The position numbers and the translations under genes are program-made. Positions 1 through 6,517 of a DNA stretch of 10,103 nucleotides are shown in pieces. A model generated the notes under the pieces. That model worked only from the letters and a program-made list of their open reading frames with translations, was not told where the DNA came from and searched no databases. Source of the DNA: Verrucomicrobia bacterium UBA4286 (GTDB lineage Bacteria > Verrucomicrobiota > Kiritimatiellia > RFP12 > UBA1067); assembly GCA_002395905.1 (NCBI GenBank), contig DGVK01000041.1, forward strand, positions 1 to 10,103, given 5' to 3'. Every line of letters begins with the position of its first letter. The stretch's first letter is position 1.

Positions 1-1265
1 TCGAGAGCGATGCCGTAGATCGTCGGGAACATGAGCGACATGCAGCCCGACATCGCAACAAGGCAAAGCACGTTGCCGCTGAACTTGATACCCGCCACGC
101 CGAAGAGAACGGTAGACGGCAGATACATGACGCCTGCGCACGCGGCGATCGCGCCGGACGCGAAAAGCGCCATCATGGACGCCGGATTGAAGCGCTTCAT
201 CAGCGCGGTGGTCGTCCAGCGACACGCCACGAACAGGACTATCGCTATAAGATAGTAGTTTGCCGCCACGTCCTTCTCGACGCCGAGCTCCTTCTGGCAG
301 TAGGCGTTCATCCACGTCCACGCCGCTATCTGAACGCCTATGTAGAAGAACTGCGCCACAACCCCGCACCAGTAGCGCGGCGTGCGCAGAAGCGTGACAA
401 GCATCGCCCTGTAGGACGGGACTATCGCGACGCAGGCCAGAGGGCCGGTCATGCCGCAAAGTATCCAGACGATCTTGTTCATCTGCGGGAAGAGCGCGTA
501 AAGGACGGCGAGCGGCGCGACAGCGCATAGCGCCGCGACGGCGGTGCGCGCGAGGCGCGGCCCGAGGGCGGGTCTTCCAACGCCCGCATTTCCGTCTGCG
601 GCGTCCCGCCGACGCGCACCGACAAGAAAGAAGAGCCATATTACAACCGCTATCGCACAGAGTCCCACATACGGGACGCATACCCAGAAAAGCTCCTTGT
701 CGACAATCGCGCCGAGCGTCGCCTCGTCCATAAGCGCGCGCTCGGCGGCGGTGCTCGGATGGAGCTTGGCGAGGATGAGTTCTTTGGCGAGAAATATTCC
801 CGCTATCGAGCCGACCGGGTTGAACATCTGCGCGAAGTTGAGGCGGCGGACAGCCGTGGATTCATCGCCCAGCGAGAGAACGTAGGGGTTGCAGCTCGTC
901 TCCAGCAGCGAACAGCCGCTCGCCACGACGAATATCGCAATGAAGTAGAGGTCGAAACTGTGCATGAGGCACGCCGGGATATACATGAGCGCGCCCGCTA
1001 TATATATTCCAAGCCCCACGAGAACGCCCGTGCGGTAGGAGAACTCCTCCACAAGCACCGACGCGAACAGCGCCAGAACCGCATACGCCCCGTAGAACGC
1101 CACCTGCACGAGCCCCGCGCGGGACTGATCCATGGTGAATATCTTCTGGAACGCCGGAACAAGATTGTCCGTCATGTTGTTCAGCACGCCCCACAGGGCG
1201 AAGCATGCGACCAGCATCGTGAAAATGCCAGTCATGCGCGGCTGCACCAATCTTGCGTCGTTCAT
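1..1265 (-). CDS. fucP: L-fucose:H+ symporter, MFS superfamily (C-terminus cut by window edge)
   Basis: Inner-membrane permease that brings L-fucose into the cell with protons. About 421 residues are visible and the frame is open to the left edge; by comparison with E. coli FucP (438 aa) roughly 70 C-terminal residues are missing. Family motifs line up with a constant offset of 13 from E. coli: NNMTD with Asp33 (E. coli Asp46), the SLLETSCNPY stretch with Glu122 (E. coli Glu135), and FAQMFNPVG with Asn149 (E. coli Asn162). The VVAQFFYIGVQ stretch at about 302-312 and the CMSLMFPTIYGI stretch near the visible end are also FucP-like. Between TM6 (about 193-215) and TM7 (about 301) there are about 46 extra residues with two hydrophobic segments (about 241-259 and 265-283), so 14 membrane helices rather than 12 are predicted. 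The start is fixed by a strong Shine-Dalgarno. It is the third gene of the fucI-fucU-fucP operon, 30 nt after fucU. A related FHS-family sugar permease is possible, but the neighbours argue for fucose. Confidence 0.9.
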   Translation of the reverse strand, partial: MNDARLVQPRMTGIFTMLVACFALWGVLNNMTDNLVPAFQKIFTMDQSRAGLVQVAFYGAYAVLALFASVLVEEFSYRTGVLVGLGIYIAGALMYIPACLMHSFDLYFIAIFVVASGCSLLETSCNPYVLSLGDESTAVRRLNFAQMFNPVGSIAGIFLAKELILAKLHPSTAAERALMDEATLGAIVDKELFWVCVPYVGLCAIAVVIWLFFLVGARRRDAADGNAGVGRPALGPRLARTAVAALCAVAPLAVLYALFPQMNKIVWILCGMTGPLACVAIVPSYRAMLVTLLRTPRYWCGVVAQFFYIGVQIAAWTWMNAYCQKELGVEKDVAANYYLIAIVLFVACRWTTTALMKRFNPASMMALFASGAIAACAGVMYLPSTVLFGVAGIKFSGNVLCLVAMSGCMSLMFPTIYGIAL

Positions 1266-1270
1266 CGGAG

Positions 1271-1278
1271 ACCTCCTT
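1271..1278 (-). promoter_or_regulatory. Strong Shine-Dalgarno of fucP
   Basis: The complement reads AAGGAGGT, a near-complete match to the anti-Shine-Dalgarno, 5 nt before the ATG at 1265. It decides the fucP start and suggests efficient independent initiation within the fuc mRNA, unlike fucU, which appears translationally coupled to fucI. Confidence 0.85.
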
Positions 1279-1295
1279 CCGTCCGCGCCGCGCCG

Positions 1296-1715
1296 TCAGA
1301 CAGACGGCGTGACGCCCTTCTTGAGTATCACATTCCCGTATTTACGCGTCTCGCCGGTCACGACGACGGCATACGCCTTCTTCGCGCGTTCGTAGAAGGC
1401 GTGGCGCTCGACGCGCTCCACCGGGCCGTCATAGCCGAGCGCCGCGCGGTAGGCCGCCTCCACGGCCGGATCGAGCGTATCGCCGGGGACGGCCTCCATC
1501 ATTACGACAGGCGTCGCGTAAGAATCGAGTTCGAAGAGCGGCGCGACCCCTGCAAGAAGGCGGTCGGCAGATACGCCGTCCGCGCGTATCACGCCTGCGT
1601 TGAACGTGTGGGCCGGGAAGTGCGCGTCGGAGAAAACAATCTCGTCGCCATGGCCCATCTCGGCCAGCGCCTTTAGAAGCGTCGGCGAGACAACGGGTGA
1701 AATGCCCTTGAGCAT
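1296..1715 (-). CDS. fucU: L-fucose mutarotase (RbsD/FucU family)
   Basis: Cytoplasmic enzyme that speeds interconversion of the alpha and beta anomers of L-fucopyranose and so supplies the form used by the isomerase. The 139-residue product matches the usual length (E. coli 140) and is close to E. coli FucU along its whole length: an MLKGISP start, the [19 protein letters not shown] block with His22 and Asp24, [31 protein letters not shown] and the KYGN-LKKGVTP end. Residues of the RbsD/FucU active site (the early His, the late Tyr and KYGN) are intact. The ATG lies 2 nt after the fucI TGA, with a GGAG about 11 nt upstream inside fucI, which points to translational coupling. No oddities seen. 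Confidence 0.97.
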   Translation of the reverse strand: MLKGISPVVSPTLLKALAEMGHGDEIVFSDAHFPAHTFNAGVIRADGVSADRLLAGVAPLFELDSYATPVVMMEAVPGDTLDPAVEAAYRAALGYDGPVERVERHAFYERAKKAYAVVVTGETRKYGNVILKKGVTPSV

Positions 1716-1717
1716 GG

Positions 1718-3511
1718 TCAGTAGGCTCCGTAGAGGGGACCGAAGTTGCGGCAGGCGCGATAGTCCGCGCCGACGGGATCATCTGCGCCGAACAGCCCCC
1801 AGCAGTGAGGCTGGAAACGGTCTTCGTCGGCAACGTTGCTCATCGCGACCGGTATGCGCAGCATGGACGCGAGCGTCGTGAGGTCCGCCCCGATGTGCCC
1901 GTAGGCGATGGCGCCGTGGTTGGCCGCCCAGCCGTTCATGACGGAATACACGTCGCGGAACGCGCCGCGCCCTGTTATGCGGGGCACGAACCACGTGCAC
2001 GGCCACTCGGGATTGGTGCGCAGCATGAGCTTTTCGTGAACGTCCTTCGGGAGGGTCGTGGACCAGCCTTCCGCGATCTGCAGAACCGGACCCTGCCCTT
2101 TCACGATGGATATGCGCGTCATCGTCAGCGGCATCCCGCCTTCGGTGAGGAAACTGGACGAGAACCCGCCTCCACGGAAGTACTCCACGCCCGCAGGGAC
2201 CCACTTCGTCGCCTTGAGGCACGCCTCGACGTCCTTCTTGGTTATCTCCCAGAAAGGCTTCATCACCGGTCTGCCCTTCTCGCGCTGGGCGCCGGTCGCG
2301 TCGAGCGTGCACGCGCCTGAGTTGAGAAGATGGATGAAGCCACCCTTGTTGAGGCCGGTCATCGTCCTGCCGGTCACGCGCTTGACGGCCTCCGGCGACC
2401 AGTAGGTGCGGACGTCGGCGAAGAGCGACGGACGGTTTGTGAGCAGATACATCAGCAGCATGCAAGCGCCGTTGAGCGAATCGTTCTCGGTCGCGACGAC
2501 GTGCGGCGCGCGCACGCCGTTCCAGTCGAACGAGCTGTTGAGGATCGTCTCCATGAAGTCTCCGTTCGGCCAATGGTCGGTCCACTGCCGCTGCCCCTGG
2601 AATCCCGCCGCGATCGCGTTGCGCCCCGCAGCCTCCTCGCCGAAGCCCATCTCGGCGAGGCGCGGATTCCCCGCCATCATGTCGCGCATGACAATCGCCA
2701 TCTTCACGACATATTCCCAGTCGCGGTCCTTCGCCTCGCGCGTCTTCTGGATCGCCTTGGGGTTGTAGTCTCTGCCCTCCTTGCACCACTTGCGCGTCCA
2801 GGCTATGGCCCTTTCGTATTCGTCCCTGTCGTAAATGCCTTCGGATATGCGGCGCTCTATTTCGCACATGTCCATGTTCTCGGGGCGCATCCCCAGATAG
2901 GACTGGAAGAACGAGACGTCCACGAAACTGCCCGCGATACCCATCGCGGACGATCCGCAGGAGAGGTAGCTCCTGCCCTTCATCATCGCCACGGCGAGAC
3001 CGGCCTTGACGAAACGCAGAATCTTCTCGCGCACGTCGGCGGGAACCGTCTTGTCGTCCTTCTCCTGCACCTCGCGCCCGTATATCCCGTAGGCCGGCAT
3101 CCCGCGCTGGGCGTAGCCTGCGAGCATCGCGGCGAGGTAAACGGCGCCCGGGCGCTCGGTTCCGTTGAAGCCCCAGACGGCTTTGGGAATTGCAGGATCG
3201 GCGTCCATCGTTTCAGTGCCATAGCACCAGCACGGCGTGACAGAAAGCGACACGCCGACATTCTCCCGCCTGAACTTCTCTGCGCACGCGGCGGCCTCTG
3301 CGACGCCGCCGATCGTGGTGTCGGCGATTACGCATTCCACCGGCGAACCGTCGGGGTAGCGCAGGCTCTCGCCAATAAGCCGCGCCGCCGTCTTCGCCAT
3401 ATCCATGGTCTGCGCCTCGAGGCTCTCTCTGACGCCGCGACGGCGTCCGTCGATGATCGGGCGGATTCCCACCCTGGGGAATTCGGACTTCTTCCAAACT
3501 GTTTCGCTCAT
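1718..3511 (-). CDS. fucI: L-fucose isomerase
   Basis: Cytoplasmic Mn2+-dependent aldose-ketose isomerase converting L-fucose to L-fuculose, the first committed catabolic step; the family can also act on D-arabinose. The product is 597 residues (E. coli 591) and is FucI-like end to end. The metal and catalytic residues expected from the E. coli structure (Glu337, Asp361, His528) correspond to Glu321 in NGDFME, Asp344 in ATEND and His532 in AANHG. Other conserved blocks are [44 protein letters not shown] and the C-terminal NFGPLY. The frame stays open for 17 further codons upstream to a GTG at 3562, but that extension overlaps the -10 element; the ATG at 3511 has AAGGAG at a good distance and gives the normal N-terminus. 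It is first in the fucI-fucU-fucP operon. The enzymes for the next steps, FucK and FucA, are not in the window. Confidence 0.98.
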   Translation of the reverse strand: MSETVWKKSEFPRVGIRPIIDGRRRGVRESLEAQTMDMAKTAARLIGESLRYPDGSPVECVIADTTIGGVAEAAACAEKFRRENVGVSLSVTPCWCYGTETMDADPAIPKAVWGFNGTERPGAVYLAAMLAGYAQRGMPAYGIYGREVQEKDDKTVPADVREKILRFVKAGLAVAMMKGRSYLSCGSSAMGIAGSFVDVSFFQSYLGMRPENMDMCEIERRISEGIYDRDEYERAIAWTRKWCKEGRDYNPKAIQKTREAKDRDWEYVVKMAIVMRDMMAGNPRLAEMGFGEEAAGRNAIAAGFQGQRQWTDHWPNGDFMETILNSSFDWNGVRAPHVVATENDSLNGACMLLMYLLTNRPSLFADVRTYWSPEAVKRVTGRTMTGLNKGGFIHLLNSGACTLDATGAQREKGRPVMKPFWEITKKDVEACLKATKWVPAGVEYFRGGGFSSSFLTEGGMPLTMTRISIVKGQGPVLQIAEGWSTTLPKDVHEKLMLRTNPEWPCTWFVPRITGRGAFRDVYSVMNGWAANHGAIAYGHIGADLTTLASMLRIPVAMSNVADEDRFQPHCWGLFGADDPVGADYRACRNFGPLYGAY

Positions 3512-3518
3512 GTGTATT

Positions 3519-3524
3519 CTCCTT
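3519..3524 (-). promoter_or_regulatory. Shine-Dalgarno of fucI
   Basis: The complement reads AAGGAG, 7 nt before the ATG at 3511. It selects this ATG over the in-frame GTG at 3562, which lies inside the promoter. Confidence 0.85.
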
Positions 3525-3552
3525 GCGATGCGGCTTGTTCCGCACTGCGCAT

Positions 3553-3582
3553 ATGATACCACATAATGCGCCGTGCGCGCAA
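3553..3582 (-). promoter_or_regulatory. Predicted promoter of the fuc operon (extended -10)
   Basis: On the minus strand there is TATCAT (complement of 3553-3558) preceded by TGTGG, giving an extended -10 of the TGn type. A weak -35, TTGCGC (complement of 3577-3582), sits at an 18-nt spacer and matches TTGACA at only 3 of 6 positions. A leader of about 35 nt would follow and carries AAGGAG. The same TGTGGTAT(A/C)AT word precedes the DUF58 gene and a shorter version precedes bioWF, which supports it as a real promoter element. I see no clear operator dyad around it. Confidence 0.6.
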
Positions 3583-3602
3583 GCGACTGTCGCGACCGCC
3601 CT

Positions 3603-3636
3603 CGGGCACCGCGATCGGCGCGCTACGGTGGGCCCG
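3603..3636 (-). terminator. Imperfect GC-rich hairpin after the Bat-like operon, possible terminator
   Basis: CGGGCACCG at 3603-3611 is complementary to CGGTGGGCCCG at 3626-3636 apart from a 2-nt bulge, with a GC-rich loop of about 14 nt. It starts 3 nt beyond the batA stop and lies before the fuc promoter, where a terminator would be expected. No T-tract follows on the minus strand, so a classical intrinsic terminator is not supported. It could be a processing or stability hairpin, or chance in GC-rich DNA. Confidence 0.3.
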
Positions 3637-3638
3637 CG

Positions 3639-4685
3639 CTAGGCCATGCGGCGGGCCGAGGCCATCGACAGCGACACGGCTGCGAAAACCGCGAGCGCTC
3701 CTGCGACGAGAAACGCCGCAAAGTGCTCCTCCCACCTGTCGTAGGTGTCGGCGTCGAGCGACGTCGTCTCAAGCTGGTCGATCTCTTCAAGCGCCTTTTC
3801 AAGCGAGTCGCGGTCGTTCACGGGGAAATAGGTTCCGCCGGTCACGGACGCTATGGACTTGAGCTGCTTCTCGTCGAACGTCATGTCCGCATACTGCACG
3901 GTCTCGCGCCCGAAGAAGTCCCGCCCGATGATGGGGGTGTTGCGCGAACGCGTGCCTACGCCTATCGCATACACCTTGACGCCCATCTTCGCGGCCGCCC
4001 TGGCCGCTTCATCCGGCTCGACAGCGCCTGTGTTGCTGACGCCGTCCGAAAGGAGTATCACGATCTTCGACTTCGGCTTCGCGTCCTTGAGGCGTGCAAG
4101 CGCCGTCGCAAGCCCGTCGCCTATCGCCGTCATCGCCTCGTCCTGCGCTATCGGGCAGCCCTGCGCGTCGAGCGCGACGGACGGGATCTCCACCCCCTTC
4201 AACACATTCAGAAGCGCCGCGTGATCGGCGGTGAGCGGCGAGCGCGTAGCCGCGTAGCCGCCGAAGGTCACAAGCCCGATGAGATCGTCGGGGCGCTTTT
4301 CCACGAACTCCGCGAAGAGTTTCTTCACCACCGCGAGGCGCGTGGTCTCGCGCGAGAATCTTGCGCCCTTCGGAGTGAGGTCGAGAGCGTCCATCGACCC
4401 CGAGACGTCCACCGTCATCGCGATCGCTATCGCGTCCACCGATCTGCGTCCGTGCGCGAGCGGCGTTCGCGGACGCGCCGCGGCGACTGTGAGAAGCGCG
4501 AGCCCCGCCAGCATCACAAAAGGCGACGCCGCCGCGACCTTCGCCCTCCATCCCGCCGACTTCGCCGGGAGCCTTGAGACGGCCGGGAACCTTATGCCCG
4601 ACCTTCGCGCGCGCCGCAGAAGCCGCCACGCCGCGAACGCGAGCGGCAGCGACAGAAGCAGCATCACCGGGCTGGCGAAGCTCAT
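3639..4685 (-). CDS. batA: BatA-like VWA-domain membrane protein
   Basis: A 348-residue membrane-anchored von Willebrand factor A protein of the aerotolerance (Bat) type. Segments in order: N-terminal membrane helix (about 1-20) followed by a basic stretch RLLRRARR, a second helix (about 50-70), a VWA domain (about 84-290), and a C-terminal helix (about 321-341) ending in a short basic tail. The metal-ion-dependent adhesion site is complete: Asp93-x-Ser95-x-Ser97 (DVSGS), Thr186 and Asp214 (LLSDG). This fits BatA proteins, which expose a VWA domain to the periplasm and are thought to act in envelope stress or protein complex maturation with MoxR ATPases; the biochemical role remains unclear. 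The ATG overlaps the TGA of the upstream gene by 4 nt (ATGA), and a purine-rich AAGGGGGG lies upstream. It is the last gene of the cluster. No BatB partner follows; the next gene is fucI under its own promoter. Confidence 0.88.
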   Translation of the reverse strand: MSFASPVMLLLSLPLAFAAWRLLRRARRSGIRFPAVSRLPAKSAGWRAKVAAASPFVMLAGLALLTVAAARPRTPLAHGRRSVDAIAIAMTVDVSGSMDALDLTPKGARFSRETTRLAVVKKLFAEFVEKRPDDLIGLVTFGGYAATRSPLTADHAALLNVLKGVEIPSVALDAQGCPIAQDEAMTAIGDGLATALARLKDAKPKSKIVILLSDGVSNTGAVEPDEAARAAAKMGVKVYAIGVGTRSRNTPIIGRDFFGRETVQYADMTFDEKQLKSIASVTGGTYFPVNDRDSLEKALEEIDQLETTSLDADTYDRWEEHFAAFLVAGALAVFAAVSLSMASARRMA

Positions 4686-5602
4686 CGCGCCCCCCTTTCC
4701 GCAGAGTCGCTTTCAAGATAGCCGCGCGCGGCGTCGGTCGCGCCGTCGGCCATCTCGGGAGTCGCCTCGACCCCGGCGAACTTGACCATGTCGGCACTCT
4801 CGAGGAACTTCGCGAGAGAGGCAGTGTCGCCCGCGCGCCCCGGCTCTGCGCCGCACTCGCGAAGGAACTCCTCCGTCGTGAGGTGGGGCGCGCGGATGCC
4901 GTACTTGCGCTGCACGTAGCGCCTCACGACCATAGTTAGCTCCACGTAGAAATCCTTGTATCTGCCGCGTCCGGGAAGCCCCTTCTTGAGCAGCCTGTCC
5001 AGTTCGGCCCAAGCGCGTTCGATTGGGCTCATCCTGTGCTCCTTCACGCGGTGCGCGATATAGGCGAGCGCGCGCCAAAGCCCCCACGCCGCAACGCACA
5101 GCGCCGCAAGCGCGGCGGCGATCCAGCCGACGAGCCGCCAGCTGAGCGGCGGCAGGTCTTTTCTGGGGTCGACCTCCATCCCACCCGTCACGGGCTCGCG
5201 TGCAGGGGGCGCGGCGAACCTTACCGGCCCCGCTACGAACGAAAGGCTGCCGTCGTCGTCGCGCGAGGAGAGAAGCCTGGGCGAGGCCTCGACCAGAAAC
5301 GGCGCGATCTTGTACTCCTCGGCGCACGGCTCGGGGACCAGTTTCCAGTTTACGGTCTGCACGATGCGGCCGTCTTTCCCCGTCTTCGGCGGCTCGGCGA
5401 AATCCTCTGCGAGCGAAAAGCCGCGCACCCTGTCGCGCAGATCGGGCGGAACCGCCTTCACGTCGTGCGGCGAAGAAAGGGTCACTGTTACGAACACGCT
5501 CCGGGCGGGATCGACCGTCTCGGGCCCGCCGTCCACCTTTAGTTCGATCCCGTTGCGCTCCATCGCGAGAAGCGCCGCCGCCAGCATCAGAAAGGCCGTC
5601 AC
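4682..5602 (-). CDS. DUF4381/BatD-like single-pass membrane protein of the Bat cluster
   Basis: A 306-residue protein of the type encoded between DUF58 and BatA genes; function unknown beyond membership of Bat/MoxR clusters. A short hydrophobic N-terminus (about 1-14) could be a signal peptide. It is followed by a beta-rich, presumably periplasmic region (about 15-150), one clear transmembrane helix (about 155-181), and a cytoplasmic region opening with the basic AHRVKEHRM. The cytoplasmic part carries the recognisable YKDFYVELTMVVRRYV and PHLTTEEFL segments (about 215-247) seen in DUF4381 and BatD-tail proteins. The start is a GTG at 5602, chosen because AAAGAGGTGA (complement of 5607-5616) is a 9-of-10 match to the ideal Shine-Dalgarno; an ATG at codon 6 (5587) is the alternative. 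It begins 4 nt after the DUF58 stop and overlaps batA by 4 nt, so the three genes should be co-translated. Confidence 0.78.
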   Translation of the reverse strand: MTAFLMLAAALLAMERNGIELKVDGGPETVDPARSVFVTVTLSSPHDVKAVPPDLRDRVRGFSLAEDFAEPPKTGKDGRIVQTVNWKLVPEPCAEEYKIAPFLVEASPRLLSSRDDDGSLSFVAGPVRFAAPPAREPVTGGMEVDPRKDLPPLSWRLVGWIAAALAALCVAAWGLWRALAYIAHRVKEHRMSPIERAWAELDRLLKKGLPGRGRYKDFYVELTMVVRRYVQRKYGIRAPHLTTEEFLRECGAEPGRAGDTASLAKFLESADMVKFAGVEATPEMADGATDAARGYLESDSAERGAR

Positions 5603-5606
5603 CGCG

Positions 5607-6497
5607 TCACCTCTTTCTGGCGCGGCGCTTGAAGAGCGCGCGCACCTCTTCTATATACGGCCGGTCGGTGGCGAGGGTCATTGTGTCAATCCCTGTTTTC
5701 ATAAAGAACCGCTTGAGCGACTCGCGGTCTTCGGACGCTTTTCCGGCGAAAGCGCGCCTCACAGACGGGCTTGACGTGTCGACGAGCACGAGCTCGCCGG
5801 TCTCGGGATCCTCCAGCTCCACAAGCCCGACGTCGGGGAGATCGCTCTCTGCGGGATCAGAAACAGGGACGCATACAACATCGTGGCGGCGCGCCGTCGC
5901 ACGGAGAAGCTTTTCGAAGCCGGCCTCGTCCGCCAGAAAGTCCGAAACCACAAACACGACCGCCCTGCGCTTCTGCACGCTGTTCACGAAGCGCAGCGCC
6001 TCGGCGAGATCGGTCCCGCCCTCCGCGCCGTCCTCGGCGGCGAGCACCTCCCGCACGAGGCGCATCACGCTGTCGCGGCCCTTGCGCGGCGGGATGTACT
6101 TCACGATCCGGTCGGAGAACAGGACCAGCCCGATCTTGTCCTGGTTGCGTATCGCCGTGAGCGCGAGAAGCGCCGTCACCTCCGCCGAAAGCTCCATCTT
6201 CGAGCGGCCGCGCGAGCCGTAGCCCTGCGAACCCGAGACGTCCACCATGAAAAGAACCGTTAGCTCGCGCTCTTCGGAAAACCGCTTTATGTACGGAACC
6301 CCCATGCGCGCCGTCACGTTCCAGTCGATCGTCCGCACGTCGTCGCCGACCGTATACGGGCGCACTTCGTCGAACTCGACGCCCTGCCCTTTGAACGTCG
6401 AATGATAGTCGCCGCTCAGCTGGTCGTCGATAAGGCGGCTTGTGAGGATTCTGATCTTCCCCACCTTCGCCATCAGCTCTTTTACGTCCGTTGCCAT
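5607..6497 (-). CDS. DUF58 / VWA-like protein, first gene of the Bat-like operon
   Basis: A 296-residue soluble protein with no membrane segment. The DUF58 signature lies at about residues 37-79 (GQGVEFDEVRPY, then VRTIDWN, then RFSEERE). A VWA-like fold follows, with a complete metal site: Asp86-x-Ser88-x-Ser90 (DVSGS), Thr162 and Asp186 (VVSDF). Such proteins typically pair with a MoxR AAA+ ATPase and the membrane Bat proteins; the exact activity is unknown. The frame is open for 7 more codons to an ATG at 6518, but those codons are the promoter -10 itself and overlap the bioWF end. The ATG at 6497 gives the usual start (MATDVKELM) and lies 9 nt after the -10, with no Shine-Dalgarno, so translation is probably leaderless. 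MoxR, normally just upstream, is absent here. Confidence 0.9.
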   Translation of the reverse strand: MATDVKELMAKVGKIRILTSRLIDDQLSGDYHSTFKGQGVEFDEVRPYTVGDDVRTIDWNVTARMGVPYIKRFSEERELTVLFMVDVSGSQGYGSRGRSKMELSAEVTALLALTAIRNQDKIGLVLFSDRIVKYIPPRKGRDSVMRLVREVLAAEDGAEGGTDLAEALRFVNSVQKRRAVVFVVSDFLADEAGFEKLLRATARRHDVVCVPVSDPAESDLPDVGLVELEDPETGELVLVDTSSPSVRRAFAGKASEDRESLKRFFMKTGIDTMTLATDRPYIEEVRALFKRRARKR

Positions 6498-6506
6498 TTG
6501 GCGGAT

Positions 6507-6517
6507 ATTATACCACA
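6507..6517 (-). promoter_or_regulatory. Extended -10 promoter of the DUF58-batA operon, inside the end of bioWF
   Basis: The minus strand reads TGTGGTATAAT: a perfect -10 TATAAT (complement of 6507-6512) with an extended TGG and the same word as at fucI. Bases 6508-6510 are the TAA stop of bioWF, so the stop codon is embedded in the -10. Only 9 nt separate the hexamer from the DUF58 ATG, so the transcript should start within a few bases of the start codon. No convincing -35 is present at spacers of 17 or 18, as is usual for extended -10 promoters. Confidence 0.68.

Noticed and set aside
759..1676. Plus-strand open frame of 305 residues across fucP and fucU
   Set aside because: It spans two clearly coding minus-strand genes and their spacer; its composition is that of an antisense frame.
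2330..3556. Long plus-strand open frame of 408 residues opposite fucI
   Set aside because: It is antisense to a fully conserved fucI. The Arg/His/Ala-rich translation is typical of the shadow frame of a high-G+C gene, and there is no ribosome site or promoter.
3512..3562. Longer fucI starting at the GTG at 3562 (614 residues)
   Set aside because: The extra codons cover the -10 element and leader; the ATG at 3511 has an AAGGAG and gives the normal FucI N-terminus.
3573..4577. Plus-strand open frame of 334 residues opposite batA
   Set aside because: Low-complexity Arg-rich shadow of the VWA gene; the minus frame carries all the motifs.
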